Shown: positions 6,560 through 8,694 of the stretch, one piece after another
Layout of the letters: each line of letters starts with the position of its first letter
How positions within the stretch are numbered: the first letter of the stretch is position 1
Notes under the pieces: generated by a model
Databases searched by the model: none
What the model was told of the DNA's origin: nothing
What the model saw: only the letters and a program-made list of their open reading frames with translations
Assembly (NCBI GenBank): GCA_013696275.1
Contig: JACCYW010000461.1
Coordinates: forward strand, 1-8,694
Reading direction: 5' to 3'
Length of the DNA: 8,694 nt
From: Chloroflexota bacterium
GTDB lineage: Bacteria > Chloroflexota > Limnocylindria > Limnocylindrales > CSP1-4
Translations under genes and position numbers: made by a program

Positions 6560-8605
6560 TTGAGTGCTTCGACGCAGCTAGATCATACGGTCGCGCCCTT
6601 TGTGAGACGCCGACGGTGGCACCTCGATGGTCGCCTTCGGCGACGGATGTGGGGCCTGACGATGATCGTCAGCATCCTCGCGGTGGGACTCTCTCCCACC
6701 GGCGTCTCCGCAGCGTCCACGTTCTATGTCGACTGCTCCGGCGGGAATGACGGCAACAGCGGGACTTCCACCTCATCTGCCTGGCGCTCCGTGAGCCGTG
6801 CCAACGCGGCGCCGATGACGCCGGGCTCTAGGCTGCTGTTCAAGCGCGGTTGCACATGGAGTGGCACCGCACTCCTCGCGAAATGGAGTGGGACCTCTAC
6901 AAGCCCGATCACCATCGGCGCCTACGGGACAGGCAACAGGCCACTGTTCCAGAATGCACAGGATCAGCTCTACATCAGGGGATCGTGGCTGATCATCGAG
7001 GGCCTGGCGGCGCGCGCAGACCCCGTGACGCGTGACACGCAGTGCGAGAACGCCCCCGCCGGCCGACGGACCGGCTTCCGGCTGGTCGCCGGGGCACAAC
7101 GCAACATCCTGAGGGACCTGACCGCCGATGACCTGTTCATCGGCATCTGGGTCGACCGCGATGCCCACCACAACACGATCCGGAGCAACGTGCTGCGGAA
7201 CAATCGCATGAAGTCTGATGTCTGGACATCGGATGCCGGAGCGGTCGGTATCTCGCTCATCGGCGATGACAACGAGATCGCCTACAACACTATCTCAGGA
7301 AGTGACGTTTGCTCTCGCTTCTATGGTCGGGATGGCTCGGCCGTGGAGGTCTACGGCGGCCAGCGCAATCGTGTCCACCATAACCGCGCCATGAACAACA
7401 ACAACTTCACCGAGCTCGGCAACCCGCGCAGCGCTGACAATACGTTCGCGTACAACGTAGTCACCTCGACGCTGCGCGATGGTCACTTCCTCACGACTCG
7501 TGGTGGGAGCGATCAGAAATATGGCCCGGTGTACCGGACCAAGGCCTACAACAACTCCGTCTATCTACCCGGTGCCGCGGCCTATGCGGTGCAGTGCGTC
7601 AAGGGCTGCAGCTCATCGATACTCAGCTTCCGCAACAACATCATCTGGTCGGCTGATCGGATCGGTTACGCTGACGCTGCCTTCGATGAGGGCAACAACA
7701 TCTACTGGACACCCGGCGGACAGCCCAAGATCTACTTCCCCATCAGCTCGAGCTCCAGGAAGGTCGATCCTCGTTGGATCGCGCCCGGTAGCGGCGACTT
7801 CCATCTCCAATCCGGAAGCCCAGCCATCAATACCGGTAGCAACGCCGCGCTTCAGTTGGGCTTCAACCTCGACTTCGATGGTGTCGCCGTACCCCAGGGC
7901 GGGTCCGTCGACATAGGCGCGTTCGAACGTGGGTCGGGCTCGTCACCACCTCCACCAGCACCGCCCCCGCCCACGACCACGGTCGCCTCGGATGCGTTTT
8001 CCCGTACCCTGTCCACCGGTTGGGGTAACGCCGACCTGGGTGGCCCGTACACCCACTTCGGACCAGCCACGTCGTTCGCCGTCCAGAGTGGCGCGGGCCT
8101 GATGAGGGTGTCACCCAACCAGAGCCGTGGGGCCACGCTTTTCAACACGTCCGTGCGCGACGTGGATGTCCGATTCCGTATCTCGACCGATGTGCTGCCT
8201 GCCGGCGACGGCAACTGGATCTACGTGGTCTCGCGACGGTCGACGGACGGGTCGGAGTATCGGACGAAGCTCAAGCTCCTGGGCGACAGTCGGGTGCTGG
8301 TGGGTACCTCCAAGACGTCGGGCGGCGTGGAATCGCCGATCGCCGTGGAGGTCGCCTCGGGGCTGACCTTCTCGGTTGGTTCCTATCTCGAGGTCCGCGC
8401 CTCGGTGACGGGCGCCGGCCCGACGACATTGCGACTGAAGGTCTGGCGGTCTGGCCAGGCTGAGCCGAGCGCCTGGAACATCACCGCCACGGACGGGACC
8501 GGTGCCCTCCAGGACGCTGGCGCCGTGGCGCTGCTTTCGTTCCTGCCCGGCAATGGGCGGGCAGCCACCCTGCGTTTCGACGATCTGGTGGTGAGGCGCC
8601 CTTGA
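6560..8605 (+). CDS. Secreted right-handed beta-helix protein with C-terminal lectin-like domain
   Basis: A protein of 681 residues from TTG 6560 (683 from ATG 6554, 700 from ATG 6503). The N-terminus is long and basic. It is followed by a Sec-type signal peptide, MWGLTMIVSILAVGLSPTGVSA (30-51), with likely cleavage after VSA. The mature protein opens with FYVDCSGGNDGNSGTS and AWRSVSRAN, the usual entry of secreted beta-helix proteins (FYVDxxxGxDxNxGT). Helix rungs rich in Asn turns (HHNTIRSNVLRNN, NEIAYNTISGS, NRVHHNRAMNNNN, FRNNIIW) run to about 400. A cap follows: DFHLQSGSPAINTG (413-426) and DIGAFERG (451-458). A Pro/Thr linker lies at 462-474. The C-terminal domain (about 477-681) starts DAFSRTLSTGWGNADLGGPY and includes LKVWRSGQAEPSAWNITATD and RFDDLVV. 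I recognise it as a concanavalin-like beta-sandwich often found on actinobacterial and Chloroflexota surface proteins. The probable role is binding or cutting a surface polysaccharide outside the cell. No catalytic residues are assigned and no sortase signal or C-terminal membrane anchor is seen. Confidence 0.85.
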   Translation: MSASTQLDHTVAPFVRRRRWHLDGRLRRRMWGLTMIVSILAVGLSPTGVSAASTFYVDCSGGNDGNSGTSTSSAWRSVSRANAAPMTPGSRLLFKRGCTWSGTALLAKWSGTSTSPITIGAYGTGNRPLFQNAQDQLYIRGSWLIIEGLAARADPVTRDTQCENAPAGRRTGFRLVAGAQRNILRDLTADDLFIGIWVDRDAHHNTIRSNVLRNNRMKSDVWTSDAGAVGISLIGDDNEIAYNTISGSDVCSRFYGRDGSAVEVYGGQRNRVHHNRAMNNNNFTELGNPRSADNTFAYNVVTSTLRDGHFLTTRGGSDQKYGPVYRTKAYNNSVYLPGAAAYAVQCVKGCSSSILSFRNNIIWSADRIGYADAAFDEGNNIYWTPGGQPKIYFPISSSSRKVDPRWIAPGSGDFHLQSGSPAINTGSNAALQLGFNLDFDGVAVPQGGSVDIGAFERGSGSSPPPPAPPPPTTTVASDAFSRTLSTGWGNADLGGPYTHFGPATSFAVQSGAGLMRVSPNQSRGATLFNTSVRDVDVRFRISTDVLPAGDGNWIYVVSRRSTDGSEYRTKLKLLGDSRVLVGTSKTSGGVESPIAVEVASGLTFSVGSYLEVRASVTGAGPTTLRLKVWRSGQAEPSAWNITATDGTGALQDAGAVALLSFLPGNGRAATLRFDDLVVRRP

Positions 8606-8694
8606 TGGGTGAGTGCACAAGAGGCGAGCCAGCAACGGAGGGCGCGAAGGCAACGTAGATCGTAGGGAGGGTCTTGCCCTAGCCGTTCCCAGGC
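8606..8694. other. Downstream end of window, no gene seen
   Basis: The 89 bases after the last stop hold no supported coding region. A possible short stem, AGGG/CCCT around TCTTG near 8667-8679, is too weak to call a terminator. Confidence 0.3.

Noticed and set aside
6394..6750. Plus-strand open frame of 118 codons in the divergent region
   Set aside because: It runs into the signal-peptide region of the secreted protein in another frame, has no ribosome binding site and no recognisable content.
8660..8694. Terminator-like stem after the last gene
   Set aside because: Only a 4-bp stem (AGGG/CCCT) with no T-tract; easily expected by chance.
1..8694. CRISPR array, tRNA/rRNA, insertion sequence, phage or toxin-antitoxin genes
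   Set aside because: No regularly spaced repeats, cloverleaf-like sequences, transposase or integrase motifs, or small paired genes were seen on either strand.

Overview
This is a high-G+C bacterial window (roughly two thirds G+C by eye) from a cell-surface glycan locus. Gene starts are often GTG, operon joints are tight (GTGA stop/start overlaps) and Shine-Dalgarno signals are few. This fits a Chloroflexota- or Actinomycetota-like genome. The gene content (a GT-C-like membrane protein next to a DUF1616-like protein, and beta-helix surface proteins) leans towards Chloroflexota, but that is an inference and no phylogenetic marker gene is present.

Layout. (1) 3-494, plus strand: the C-terminal end of a parallel beta-helix protein that begins outside the window, followed by a strong hairpin at 526-554. 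(2) 689-3938, plus strand: three translationally coupled genes, namely a large GT-C-like membrane glycosyltransferase, a DUF1616-like membrane protein and a small P-loop kinase. (3) 6121-3889, minus strand: two coupled genes, a Wzx/MATE-type polysaccharide flippase and then a PAPS-dependent sulfotransferase. The kinase and sulfotransferase genes converge and their coding regions overlap by 50 bases. (4) 6122-6559: a divergent intergenic region with short direct and inverted repeats but no convincing sigma70-type promoter. (5) 6560-8605, plus strand: a secreted protein made of a right-handed parallel beta-helix, a proline-rich linker and a C-terminal lectin-like beta-sandwich.

How the parts could work together (inference): the GT-C-like protein would add sugars from lipid-linked donors on the outer face of the membrane. 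The flippase would export lipid-linked glycan units, and the sulfotransferase would sulfate sugar hydroxyls in the cytoplasm. The two beta-helix proteins at the edges would bind or process the resulting surface polymer. The role of the P-loop kinase is unknown. No RNA genes, CRISPR arrays, insertion sequences, integrases or phage genes were seen. The least described parts are the GT-C / DUF1616 / kinase triplet and the possible sulfated glycan made by the opposing operon.
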